DNA of 64,000 bases from CAYLLD01 sp964425135 (GTDB lineage Bacteria > Pseudomonadota > Alphaproteobacteria > Rhodobacterales > Rhodobacteraceae). The stretch lies in the NCBI GenBank assembly GCA_964425135.1, contig CAYRKW010000009.1, positions 7,684 to 71,683 of the forward strand. The letters are read 5' to 3'. Positions within the stretch are counted from its first letter, which is position 1; every line of letters starts with the position of its first letter. The translations under genes and the position numbers were made by a program. The notes below the pieces were generated by a model. That model was not told the DNA's origin, did not search any database, and saw only the letters and a list, made by a program, of their open reading frames with translations. This document shows, one piece after another, positions 7,919 to 16,113 of this stretch.

Positions 7919-8883
7919 CAGCCACCTCCGAGCAGCCAATCCAAGAAGACAGTCTGAGCTTCGTGCCGCCAACCCGGATGCAGAAGATAACTGACCACCT
8001 CAAGCGCGAATGGCAGATTTACGTCATGCTCGCCCCTATGGTCGTTTGGCTGCTACTGTTTCTCTACAAACCGATGTACGGGCTTCAGATCGCCTTTAAG
8101 GACTATTCGATCTTCCGCGGCATTGCAGGCAGCCCCTGGATAGGACTGGAACACTTTGAGAGGCTCTTTGACTCCGACCAATTCCTGCGTGCGCTCAGAA
8201 ACACCTTCATCATCAGCTTCTACACACTCATTTTCGGCTTCCCTGTGCCGATCATCCTGGCGTTGATGTTCAACGAAGTGCTCAACCAATGGTACAAAAA
8301 AGCCGCTCAAACTATTGTTTACCTTCCGCATTTTATCTCTTCTGTCATCATCGCCGGTATTGTCATTACCGCCTTTTCGCCGTCCGCTGGCATCGTCAAC
8401 ACGATCATCACGTTCTTTGGCGGCGAGCCGATATACTTTTTGACAAAACCCGAATGGTTCAGGCCGATCTTCATCGGAACAGGCATCTGGCAAGAGGCGG
8501 GCTTTCAGTCAATCGTCTACCTCGCCGCCATCGCCGGTGTCTCCCCGACACTCTACGAGAGCGCTGTGGTCGATGGCGCATCACGCTGGCAGATGATGTG
8601 GAAAATCACCCTGCCCTCAATCCTGCCAACCATCCTGATTATGCTCATCATCCGCATCGGAAACCTCCTGGAAGTCAGCTTCGAGATGATCATCCTGCTC
8701 TACCAGCCTGCCACCTATGAAACCGCCGATGTGGTCAATACCTTTATTTACCGCCAGGGCCTTCAGGGGGGACAATACGACTATGCCGCCGCCGCTGGTC
8801 TGTTCAACGCCGTGGTCGCCTTCATTCTGGTGATGGGCGCAAACTCCATATCAAAGCGCTATTCGCGCACATCATTGTGGTGA
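7915..8883 (+). CDS. algM1: ABC transporter permease, LplB/AlgM1 type
   Basis: 322 residues with about six membrane segments beginning near residue 38 (IYVMLAPMVVWLLLFLY). N-terminal motif KPMYGLQIAFKDY and the EAA loop (YESAVVDGASRWQMMWKITLP) are characteristic of the LplB/YtcP class used for oligosaccharides, to which AlgM1 of Sphingomonas A1 belongs. Overlaps algS by four bases and is followed 13 bases later by the second permease. Inner-membrane channel subunit. Confidence 0.85.
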   Translation: MTATSEQPIQEDSLSFVPPTRMQKITDHLKREWQIYVMLAPMVVWLLLFLYKPMYGLQIAFKDYSIFRGIAGSPWIGLEHFERLFDSDQFLRALRNTFIISFYTLIFGFPVPIILALMFNEVLNQWYKKAAQTIVYLPHFISSVIIAGIVITAFSPSAGIVNTIITFFGGEPIYFLTKPEWFRPIFIGTGIWQEAGFQSIVYLAAIAGVSPTLYESAVVDGASRWQMMWKITLPSILPTILIMLIIRIGNLLEVSFEMIILLYQPATYETADVVNTFIYRQGLQGGQYDYAAAAGLFNAVVAFILVMGANSISKRYSRTSLW

Positions 8884-8896
8884 GGGAGGGACAAGC

Positions 8897-9778
8897 ATGG
8901 CCAACATGAACCTCTACTCCCGCAACGACCGGATGTTCGTCTGGCTCAATATGTTCCTGATCGGCGTGTTCACAATCTCGACGCTCTACCCGTTCATCTA
9001 CATCGCCGCGATCTCACTCTCCACAGGATTTGAAGCGCGGGCGGGCCGGGTGATCCTGACACCAATTGACCTTACGTTTTCTGCCTACAAGTACATCGTC
9101 GCCGAACCTGAATTCTGGCGCTCGTACCTCAACACCTTCATCTATACCATCGGCGGCACTTTGATGAGCCTCGCGTTCATCATCCCCGGGGCCTACGCCC
9201 TGTCCCGCCCGCAACTCTACGGTCGGCGGTTCTGGAACCTGATGGTCGCCTTCACCATGTGGTTCAACGCCGGTCTGATCCCGTTCTTTTTGAACATGCG
9301 CGACCTTGGCCTGCTCGACAGCTATTTCGGCATCATCGTCGGCTTTGCCGTCAACGGCTTCAACGTCATCCTGATGCGCAACTTCTTCGAAGGCATCCCG
9401 CAAAGCTTCGAAGAGGCCGCCCGCATGGACGGGGCCAATGATTTTCAGGTCTTGTGGAAAGTCTACGTCCCGCTTTCAAAACCCGCCATCGCAACGATCG
9501 CCCTCTTTTGCATCGTCTCGCGCTGGAACGGCTTTTTCTGGGCGATGGTCTTGTTGCAGGATCAAGAAAAAGTGCCGTTGCAAGTCTATCTGCGGCACAC
9601 CATTGCAACATTGTCGGACGATCAGGAATTTTCCGACACCCTGTTTACCCAAAGCTATTCTGTCGAAACAGTGACGGCTGCGATTATTGTGTGCTCGATT
9701 ATTCCGGTCCTGCTCGTCTATCCGTTCCTGCAGAAATATTTCAACAAAGGCATCCTCCTCGGAGGTGTAAAAGAATGA
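8897..9778 (+). CDS. algM2: ABC transporter permease, LplC/AlgM2 type
   Basis: 293 residues, six predicted membrane segments, EAA loop at FEEAARMDGANDFQVLWKVY, and the family end (a short tail of the form K-G-I-L-L-G-G-V-K-E). A GGGAGGGA ribosome site lies at 8883-8889 just before the ATG. It pairs with the LplB-type permease upstream; the binding-protein gene follows after 29 bases. Matches AlgM2 by class and position. Confidence 0.85.
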   Translation: MANMNLYSRNDRMFVWLNMFLIGVFTISTLYPFIYIAAISLSTGFEARAGRVILTPIDLTFSAYKYIVAEPEFWRSYLNTFIYTIGGTLMSLAFIIPGAYALSRPQLYGRRFWNLMVAFTMWFNAGLIPFFLNMRDLGLLDSYFGIIVGFAVNGFNVILMRNFFEGIPQSFEEAARMDGANDFQVLWKVYVPLSKPAIATIALFCIVSRWNGFFWAMVLLQDQEKVPLQVYLRHTIATLSDDQEFSDTLFTQSYSVETVTAAIIVCSIIPVLLVYPFLQKYFNKGILLGGVKE

Positions 9779-9807
9779 CAATAACTCAGCATAATGGGAG
9801 GAATTTT

Positions 9808-11370
9808 ATGCGACATCTGACACTAGCCTCGGCTCTTCTTCTGACCACGGGGATGGCCACCCCGACGTTTGCGGACGGGCATCTGAAAATCGTTGATGAA
9901 CCACTGGAACTTACGATCCAGATGAACCACGCCCGCTATCCGGTGTACGACGAGAACTGGCCGGTTGAAAAAGCTGCGAGCGCCTGGACTGGTATTCACC
10001 TCAAGGATGCAACCGTGGGGGCCAACACCCGCACCAGTGAGAACGACGGTAAAACCGAAGCACTCAACCTGATGCTGGCATCAGGCGAGATCCCCGATAT
10101 CGTCGGATCAAGCCGGCTGAAGGATTTTGTAAATCAGTTCGGTCCTGAAGGTGCGTTTTTGCCGCTGAACGATCTGATTGACGAGCATGCGCCGAACCTC
10201 AAAGCCTATCTGGACGAGCGCCCGGAGATTAAATCGGCGATCTCTGCTGCGGACGGCAACATGTACTATGTGCCTTATCTGCCGGATGGTAAATATGGCC
10301 GGGCTTACTGGATACGCACAGACTGGTTGGACAAGCTCGGTCTCGAAATGCCGCAAACTGTGGATGAATACGAAGCTGCATTGCGCGCCTTCAAGACACA
10401 AGATCCCAACGGCAACGGCGTTGCTGACGAAATCCCCTATTTCGCGCGTCAATGGCCCGAACTTATCCGTCTTGTAACCCTTTGGGACGGTCGCTCTTCG
10501 GGGTCGGACACCTATCACGATTTCTACGTCGATGAAGGGCAGCTCAAGCACCCTTATGCCGGCGAAGGCTATCGCGAAGGTATCAAAAACCTCGCGCGCT
10601 GGTATGCGGAAGGTCTGATTGATCCAGAGGTGTTCACCCGCGGATCATCATCGCGTGACTATTTGTTGTCGGAAAATCTCGGCGGCTCGACCCATGACTG
10701 GTTCGCCTCCACATCCGGCTACAACCGCCTTTCTGCGGACATCGAAGGCTTTGAGTTCAAGGCCATGGCGCCGCCCGCCTCGATATCCGGAAAGCGGGTT
10801 GAAGAGCATCGCCGCATCCCGATCAAGCCAGACGGATGGGCCATTGGCCACACCAACGAGCATCCGGTCGAGACCATCAAATACTTCGATTTCTGGTTCA
10901 CCGAGGAAGGCCGCCGTCTCGCCAACTTTGGCATCGAGGGCGAGCAATACGACATGGTCGACGGCAAGCCGACGTTCAAAGAAGAGTTTTTGAACAACAC
11001 GAAGCCGGTCAACAACCAGCTTTATGAGATCGGCGCTCAGCTTCAGGCACGCGGCTACTTCCAGGACTACCACTACGAAATTCAGTGGTCTAATAAGTTC
11101 GCTCTGGAAGGCATCGCGCTCTATGACGAGGGCGATTACCTGATCGACCAGTTCCTTGGCGTCGCATTCAACGCTGACGAGCAAAAGGTCTATGACCGTC
11201 ACTGGCCATCGATCCGCGACTACATGCTTGAGCGTCAGCAGGGCTGGGTCCTTGGCAACGGCGATGTTGAAGCCGATTGGGACGAGTACATGGCGACCCT
11301 GGACGACATGGGTCTCAACGACGTCCTTGGCGTGATGCAATCCGCTTATGAACGTCAGTACGGCGGCTAA
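9808..11370 (+). CDS. algQ: Alginate-oligosaccharide ABC transporter substrate-binding protein, AlgQ1/AlgQ2 type
   Basis: 520 residues. Signal peptide 1-22 (ends ATPTFA); there is no lipobox Cys, unlike Bacillus LplA. Residues 199-208 (DPNGNGVADE) form the EF-hand-like calcium loop known from Sphingomonas AlgQ1/AlgQ2. The C-terminal half follows my memory of AlgQ2 closely (SSGSD, NLGG-THDWFAST, RPDGWAI-like PDGWAIG, PVNNQLY, YERQY at the end). The ATG at 9808 has GGGAGG at 9796-9801; the frame is open further upstream only because it overlaps the permease in another frame. It captures alginate oligosaccharides in the periplasm. Other polyuronate oligomers are the main alternative. Confidence 0.88.
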   Translation: MRHLTLASALLLTTGMATPTFADGHLKIVDEPLELTIQMNHARYPVYDENWPVEKAASAWTGIHLKDATVGANTRTSENDGKTEALNLMLASGEIPDIVGSSRLKDFVNQFGPEGAFLPLNDLIDEHAPNLKAYLDERPEIKSAISAADGNMYYVPYLPDGKYGRAYWIRTDWLDKLGLEMPQTVDEYEAALRAFKTQDPNGNGVADEIPYFARQWPELIRLVTLWDGRSSGSDTYHDFYVDEGQLKHPYAGEGYREGIKNLARWYAEGLIDPEVFTRGSSSRDYLLSENLGGSTHDWFASTSGYNRLSADIEGFEFKAMAPPASISGKRVEEHRRIPIKPDGWAIGHTNEHPVETIKYFDFWFTEEGRRLANFGIEGEQYDMVDGKPTFKEEFLNNTKPVNNQLYEIGAQLQARGYFQDYHYEIQWSNKFALEGIALYDEGDYLIDQFLGVAFNADEQKVYDRHWPSIRDYMLERQQGWVLGNGDVEADWDEYMATLDDMGLNDVLGVMQSAYERQYGG

Positions 11371-11389
11371 GCGCGTCTTTCCAAAACAG

Positions 11390-11414
11390 AGTGTGGCGGC
11401 ACACCCGCCGCACT
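11390..11414 (+). promoter_or_regulatory. Intercistronic hairpin after algQ
   Basis: A 10-bp stem with one G-U pair (AGTGTGGCGG at 11390-11399 against CCGCCGCACT at 11405-11414) and a 5-base loop lies 20 bases after the algQ stop and 35 bases before the lyase gene. No T-run follows. It probably protects the upstream binding-protein mRNA or partly separates transporter from lyase expression. Confidence 0.55.
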
Positions 11415-11448
11415 CCCCCACCAAAGTTCATTGTAACGGATCCCTTTC

Positions 11449-13779
11449 ATGGCTCTGGCGCCCAAATCCTCCGATATCGCTATGCTCGACGAACCCAAAG
11501 CGGGCCGTCTAAATATCCAATATGCACCCGATGATGCGGACGTGACGGAAAATCCACCCCGCTTCACATGGTTGCCGGTGATTGAGGATGAGGCACGCTA
11601 CACCCTGCGCATCTCCACCGATCCCAAATTTCCCAAAGGCAAAACGACCACTTACGAGGATTTGCCGCTCAACTTCTTCACCCCCGACGCCCCGCTCGAT
11701 GCGGGCAGCTACCACTGGTCTTACGCTGTCTGGGACGGCAAGGCCCCCGCAACCAACTGGAGCCAAACGCGCCAGTTCACCATCGCTAAAGATCTACCGC
11801 AAACCCCGATCCCCTCGCGCGCCAAACGCTATGCACAGGCCGAGATGAGCCACCCGCGCCTGTGGCTCAGCCCCGGCGCGCTGGCAAAATTCTCCAAGGA
11901 CATCGCCAAAGACCCGTCCCATTGCAACTGGCAGAGCTTCTTCGACAAATCTGTCCAGCCATGGATGGACCGAGACGTGATGGACGAGCCCGCAGGTTAT
12001 CCCAATCACCAACGCACCGCGCCCATCTGGCGGCAAACCTATATCGACTGCCAGGAATTACTCTACGCCATCCGACACCTCGCCATAGGCGGCAAAGTCA
12101 CCCAGGACGCCGCAATGATCGCGCGGGCCAAGGACTGGCTTCTGGCAGCCGCCGCATGGAACCCCAAAGGCACCACATCGCGCAGCTACACCGATGAATG
12201 GGCGTTTCGCGTGAACCTTGCACTGGCCTGGGGCTACGACTGGCTCCACGACGCGCTGACAGATGACGAGCGCAGCACCGTGCGCACAGCCCTTCTCGAA
12301 CGCACCCGCGAGACCGCCGATCACATCATCAAGCACGCCAATATCCACCTCTTCCCCTTCGACAGCCACGCCGTGCGCGCCGTATCCGCCGTCCTGATCC
12401 CCTCCTCCATCGCCCTTCTGGACGAGGCCGATGAGGCCCGCGACTGGCTCGACTATTCCATCGAGTTCCTCGCCACCGTCTACTCCCCGTGGGGGGACGC
12501 GCAGGGCGGCTGGGCGGAAGGGCCGCACTACTGGATGACCGGCATGGCCTATCTGATCGATGCGGCCAACCTGCTCAAATCCTTCAACGGCATCGACCTC
12601 TATCAACGCCCGTTCTTCCAGAACACCGGCGACTTTCCCCTCTACACCAAAGCCCCCGATACTCGCCGCGCGACATTTGGCGACGACGCCACCATGGGCG
12701 ATCTGCCGTGCCTCAAGATCGGCTACAACCTGCGCCAATACGCAGGCGTCACCGGCAATGGCGCGTACCAGTGGTACTTTGATGAGATCAACCGCAACGA
12801 CCCCGGCACCGAGATGGAGTTCTATAACTGGGGCTGGTGGGATTTTCGCTTCGACGACATGGTCTACCTTCACGACTACGGCAAAACCGAAGCCACTTCC
12901 CCCTCAGACGGGCCTAAACTGCGCTGGTTCAAAGGCACCGGATGGACGGCCATCCAACATCAAATGGACAAGCCCGACGCGCACATCCAGTTTGTGATGA
13001 AATCCTCCCCCTATGGCTCCATCAGCCATAGCCACGGTGATCAAAACGCCTTTTGTCTTGCTGGGTTCGGCGAGGATCTGGCGATCCAGTCCGGCCACTA
13101 CGTCGCATTCAACTCAACAATGCACCAAAACTGGCGCCGCCAGACCCGCTCGAAAAATGCGATCCTGATCAATGGCAACGGCCAATACGCGGGCAAGGAC
13201 AAAGCCAAAGCCATGCGCGCAACCGGCCAGATTCTCACCGCCGAAGAACGCGAGGATCACATCTTCATTCAGGGCGATGCGACCGAAGCCTATCGCTCGC
13301 TCACGCCTGAGGTCACCAAAGTGCTGCGCGATGTCTATTTCGTCGCCGACAGCTATTTCGTGATCGTCGAGACAATCGATGCGGCGGAACCCGTCGATAT
13401 CACATGGCTCCTGCACGCAAACGCACCAATGACGCTGGGCGATACCACCTTCCGCTACACCGGCGAGACGGCAGGCTTTTACGGCCAGTTCCTCTGGTCC
13501 GAAGCCGGCACACCTGAGCTTACCCAAGAAACAGGCTTTCCAGACGTTGATCCTGCCGACTACGAGGGGCTGCCAGTGAGCACATGCCTGCACGCGCGCT
13601 TCCCCAAAGCCATCCGCCACCGCATCGCAACCCTTTTGGTCCCCTATTCGACATCCGCACCCAAACGGGTTTTCAGCTTCCTTGATGATCAGGGATACGA
13701 CTGTGACCTCTATTTCACTGATGCAGACGAACAGACATTCAAAGTGACCGTGCCAAAATCCTTCGACGTTGGCCGTTAG
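11449..13779 (+). CDS. Exolytic oligoalginate lyase, PL15 type (Atu3025-like)
   Basis: 776 residues, the same length as Agrobacterium Atu3025. Order: N-terminal beta-sandwich (1-115, Fn3-like), alpha/alpha toroid (about 120-430), C-terminal antiparallel beta-sheet domain. Arg195 (IWRQT), His307 (FDSHAVR), Tyr361 (GPHYWM) and His527 (SISHSHGDQN) sit exactly four positions before the Atu3025 residues I recall as Arg199, His311, Tyr365 and His531. There is no signal peptide, so it acts in the cytoplasm on imported oligomers, releasing unsaturated monouronate (DEH). Lies between algQ and an SDR, the same order as Atu3025-Atu3026. A heparin-type PL15 activity cannot be excluded, but the AlgQ-like importer argues for alginate. 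Confidence 0.88.
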   Translation: MALAPKSSDIAMLDEPKAGRLNIQYAPDDADVTENPPRFTWLPVIEDEARYTLRISTDPKFPKGKTTTYEDLPLNFFTPDAPLDAGSYHWSYAVWDGKAPATNWSQTRQFTIAKDLPQTPIPSRAKRYAQAEMSHPRLWLSPGALAKFSKDIAKDPSHCNWQSFFDKSVQPWMDRDVMDEPAGYPNHQRTAPIWRQTYIDCQELLYAIRHLAIGGKVTQDAAMIARAKDWLLAAAAWNPKGTTSRSYTDEWAFRVNLALAWGYDWLHDALTDDERSTVRTALLERTRETADHIIKHANIHLFPFDSHAVRAVSAVLIPSSIALLDEADEARDWLDYSIEFLATVYSPWGDAQGGWAEGPHYWMTGMAYLIDAANLLKSFNGIDLYQRPFFQNTGDFPLYTKAPDTRRATFGDDATMGDLPCLKIGYNLRQYAGVTGNGAYQWYFDEINRNDPGTEMEFYNWGWWDFRFDDMVYLHDYGKTEATSPSDGPKLRWFKGTGWTAIQHQMDKPDAHIQFVMKSSPYGSISHSHGDQNAFCLAGFGEDLAIQSGHYVAFNSTMHQNWRRQTRSKNAILINGNGQYAGKDKAKAMRATGQILTAEEREDHIFIQGDATEAYRSLTPEVTKVLRDVYFVADSYFVIVETIDAAEPVDITWLLHANAPMTLGDTTFRYTGETAGFYGQFLWSEAGTPELTQETGFPDVDPADYEGLPVSTCLHARFPKAIRHRIATLLVPYSTSAPKRVFSFLDDQGYDCDLYFTDADEQTFKVTVPKSFDVGR

Positions 13780-13797
13780 AAAAACAAAGGACAGAGT

Positions 13798-14541
13798 ATG
13801 ACGCTAAAAGGCAAAACAGCAATCGTAACAGGTGGCGGTCGCGATATCGGACGGGCCTGCGCCATGCGTTTGGCCGCAGATGGCGCATCGGTTGCGATTA
13901 ACTATTTCTCATCATCAGACGGCGCGGATGATGCAGTTGCCCAGATCAAGAAAGCAGGCGGCAATGCCTTCGCCATGCAAGGCGATATGACCAGCCAGGC
14001 CGATACCAAAGCGCTCGCAGATCGCACTGCCTCCGAGTTTGGCAGCATCGATTGTCTTGTGAACAACGCAGGCGGCTTGGTCGCTCGGGTTAAAGTGGCC
14101 GAGATGACGCTGGAGCACTTTCAAAAGGTGATGGACGTCAATCTGACATCCGCATTTCTGATGACCAACGCGGTATTGCAACACATGACCTCTGGGAGCG
14201 TGATAAACATCGTCAGCCAAGCCGCCCGCGATGGCGGTGGCCCCGGTGCGACAGTCTATGGGGCCTCCAAAGGCGCGATGCTGACGTGGACCCGCGGTCT
14301 GGCCAAAGAGCTTGCACCCAACATCCGCGTCAACGGTTTGTGCCCCGGCATGATCGATACCGATTTCCACAATATCTTCACCAAGCCCGAAGTGCGGACA
14401 GCCGTGTCAGCCAACACGCCGCTCAAGCGCGAGGGCACACCCGATGAAGTTGCTAATCTGGTGTCATTTCTGGCGTCGGATCAAGCGTCCTACATGACCG
14501 GCAACAATGTCGACATCAACGGCGGTCTCGCCTTCTCTTGA
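13798..14541 (+). CDS. SDR oxidoreductase, probable DEH (4-deoxy-5-hexoseulose uronate) reductase
   Basis: 247 residues of classical SDR: TGGGRDIGRA binds the dinucleotide, NNAGG after strand 4, catalytic S in NIVSQ and YGASK. Eighteen bases separate it from the lyase, with a GGACAGAGT-like ribosome site. In alginate loci the SDR next to the PL15 lyase reduces DEH to 2-keto-3-deoxygluconate with NAD(P)H (A1-R, Atu3026). The basic loop that sets NADPH preference cannot be judged by eye. Function is inferred from position; the SDR fold is certain. Confidence 0.75.
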   Translation: MTLKGKTAIVTGGGRDIGRACAMRLAADGASVAINYFSSSDGADDAVAQIKKAGGNAFAMQGDMTSQADTKALADRTASEFGSIDCLVNNAGGLVARVKVAEMTLEHFQKVMDVNLTSAFLMTNAVLQHMTSGSVINIVSQAARDGGGPGATVYGASKGAMLTWTRGLAKELAPNIRVNGLCPGMIDTDFHNIFTKPEVRTAVSANTPLKREGTPDEVANLVSFLASDQASYMTGNNVDINGGLAFS

Positions 14542-14552
14542 TCCGATCAGTC

Positions 14553-14573
14553 GCGGCGCGTCCATCGCGCCGC
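14553..14573. terminator. Hairpin between convergent SDR and kdgF
   Basis: A perfect 8-bp GC stem (GCGGCGCG at 14553-14560, complement at 14566-14573) with loop TCCAT occupies the 36-base gap between two convergent genes. No T-tract on either strand, so it is a weak or bidirectional terminator by position rather than by a full intrinsic signature. Confidence 0.5.
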
Positions 14574-14577
14574 ACGC

Positions 14578-14886
14578 TTACAGAAAATCGTCGCGACGCG
14601 GCGTAAAACAATCGACGAGCGATCCTGCCTCAAGGCAAACGCAACCATGAACCGCTTGGGTCGGAATGACAAAACTGTCACCCGGCCCATATTCGGTTTC
14701 CACGCCGTCCATCGAAAACCTGAACCGCCCCGATTTGACGTAAGTCGATTGCACATGCGGATGATTATGCAGCTTGCCTTCCGCACCCTTTTGGAACGTG
14801 AACTCAACCGTCATCAGATCAGGATGGTCCGCCAAAACCTGCCGGGTCACACCGAGGTCCGCGTCTACGATGGGAAAGTCTGACAT
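14578..14886 (-). CDS. kdgF: KdgF-type cupin, unsaturated-uronate linearising enzyme
   Basis: 102 residues forming a single cupin. Metal ligands are visible in HNHPHVQSTYV and the second His in IPTQAVHG. Length and the run GRFRFSMDG-(V)-E-GPGDSFVIP fit KdgF, which speeds conversion of 4,5-unsaturated galacturonate or mannuronate/guluronate into the linear ketone taken by the reductase. It is convergent with the lyase-SDR operon, not part of it, so it has its own promoter in the gap upstream of 14886. With the lyase and SDR it completes the DEH branch; KDG kinase and KDPG aldolase are not in this window. Confidence 0.82.
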   Translation of the reverse strand: MSDFPIVDADLGVTRQVLADHPDLMTVEFTFQKGAEGKLHNHPHVQSTYVKSGRFRFSMDGVETEYGPGDSFVIPTQAVHGCVCLEAGSLVDCFTPRRDDFL

Positions 14887-15211
14887 GCCGCATTTTCCTT
14901 GAAAATTTTGCTGGCTGAAAACTACGAAACGCGAGGGTCCAAGTCAAACGAATGGGCGCGGCTTTGAACCTGTTTGAGGGCTCAAAAGTGAACAACTCCT
15001 TACCGCGTTAACAAATTCGGCCGGAACCGATGCGCACCCCGGCGATATACAAGCCTCCGGCAGCTACCAAAACCCCTCCCCTCAGACGCAAACAATGCGT
15101 CTCAGACCCGGCCAATTCGCCCTGACGCCCCGCATCACGGCAGGCCATCGCGCCTGCAACTCTTACGCAATTTCCCTTATTTCATTGGCCTATTGAAACA
15201 ACCAAGAGCGC
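14887..15211. other. Non-coding stretch upstream of kdgF
   Basis: About 325 bases (546 to the end of tesA) without a convincing gene. It holds the kdgF promoter region and, at 15084-15102, a perfect 7-bp stem (AGACGCA, loop AACAA) that could end a transcript coming leftward from tesA, although only a short TTTT occurs about 11 bases further on the minus strand. Nothing else is recognisable. Confidence 0.5.
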
Positions 15212-15436
15212 TCACGTCTCAAATCGCGCCAACGGCTCAACTCCGCGAATTGCATCCACCACCGCACGCAAATCTGACACCCCCAAAGCGCGATAAGACG
15301 CAGCAAAAAGCCCTCCGACCAGCAAAGCGCCAAAAACGACTGTGCATAGGTTGTGCATCGACTGTGCATAGGGTGTGTATTCGTTGCGCGCGCCTTTCCG
15401 GCCAAAAGTTAACCGGTGCGCACGCTCCAAATTCAC
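15212..15436 (-). CDS. Possible small membrane protein downstream of tesA
   Basis: A 74-codon frame begins with GTG overlapping the tesA stop (GTGA) and ends at 15212. A shorter version starts at the ATG at 15358 (48 residues). Its C-terminal part contains one good membrane segment (VVFGALLVGGLFAASYRALG) followed by an amphipathic tail ending ARFET, and the codon pattern there looks coding. Against it, the N-terminal part is made of the intergenic 11-bp array and shared element described separately, and there is no clear ribosome site. I do not recognise a family. Confidence 0.3.
   Translation of the reverse strand: MNLERAHRLTFGRKGARNEYTPYAQSMHNLCTVVFGALLVGGLFAASYRALGVSDLRAVVDAIRGVEPLARFET
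15341..15425. repeat. Composite intergenic element, copy 1: 4 x 11-bp array plus 30-bp box
   Basis: Four 11-bp units in perfect phase at 15341-15384: TGTGCATAGGT, TGTGCATCGAC, TGTGCATAGGG, TGTGTATTCGT. After 11 bases comes a 30-bp box at 15396-15425 containing GTTAACCGGTGCGCACGC, which ends 7 bases before the tesA stop. The same architecture recurs at 40847-40930, also immediately beyond the end of a minus-strand gene. Confidence 0.8.
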
Positions 15437-16059
15437 TCAATCCGCGCAAGCAATTCCTCGACCGCCGGCCCAATATCCTCGACAATCAGCGCCACACCCT
15501 GAGCATTGGGGTGGATCCCATCGGCCTGCATCATCTCCCTACCATCCTCCAACCCAAGCGCTGTGATGGGACCAAGAAACGACGGGTGATAAACAGCGCC
15601 CGATTGGGCCGCCACATCCGGGTATACCGCGTCAAATTCTGCTTTATATTCAGGGCCATAGTTACCCGGCGCCTCAAATCCAGCGATCAGTAACGGCAGG
15701 CCCCGTGCCGTTATGCTATCCGCAATCGCTTCCATATTCGCCCGGGTCAGCGACGGGTCGAGCGCGCGCAGAAGATCATTGCCGCCCAACTCAACAATCA
15801 CCGCATCCACATCATCCGTCAGCGTCCAATCAAGCCGCGCTGCCCCCCCTTGCGTCGTGTCACCTGAAACACCCGCATTAACGATCTGCACATCATGTCC
15901 ACGCGCCTCCAGCCACCCCTGCAACTGCGGTACAAATCCCTCGCCCTGCGGCAACCCATACCCGGCAGTCAACGAGTCACCAAGCGCCGCAACAACCTTC
16001 GTGTCGGCGTGCGCCGCAGACGCTAAACCAATGAAAATACAGAACAGTAACTTGCGCAT
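15433..16059 (-). CDS. tesA: Arylesterase/acyl-CoA thioesterase I, SGNH hydrolase
   Basis: 208 residues with signal peptide 1-18 (ends ASAAHA region). SGNH blocks: GDSLTAGYGLP (Ser nucleophile), the Gly of block II in VSGDT, GGND (block III) and DGIHPNAQG (Asp-x-x-His). Periplasmic esterase/thioesterase/lysophospholipase. The ATG at 16059 is preceded by GGAG 11 bases upstream and leads straight into the signal peptide; upstream in-frame starts (16083, 16125) do not. Divergent from ybbA-ybbP exactly as in E. coli and many proteobacteria, which supports the assignment. Confidence 0.9.
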   Translation of the reverse strand: MRKLLFCIFIGLASAAHADTKVVAALGDSLTAGYGLPQGEGFVPQLQGWLEARGHDVQIVNAGVSGDTTQGGAARLDWTLTDDVDAVIVELGGNDLLRALDPSLTRANMEAIADSITARGLPLLIAGFEAPGNYGPEYKAEFDAVYPDVAAQSGAVYHPSFLGPITALGLEDGREMMQADGIHPNAQGVALIVEDIGPAVEELLARIE

Positions 16060-16113
16060 GACCGATTGCACTCCATATGACATCAAACACCAATACCTAT
16101 GTGAGCGCGCGCC

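Noticed and set aside
9454..9807. N-terminal extension of algQ by 118 codons
   Set aside because: It overlaps algM2 in another frame, and a signal peptide with GGGAGG ribosome site begins at 9808.
11449..13779. Heparinase II/III polysaccharide lyase acting on glycosaminoglycans
   Set aside because: Length, residue spacing and an AlgQ-like importer fit the PL15 oligoalginate lyase better; kept only as an alternative.
15341..15384. Functional DnaA-box cluster (oriC)
   Set aside because: Units differ from the DnaA box at two positions, there is no A/T-rich unwinding region beside it and no origin-linked gene; kept only as a repeat.
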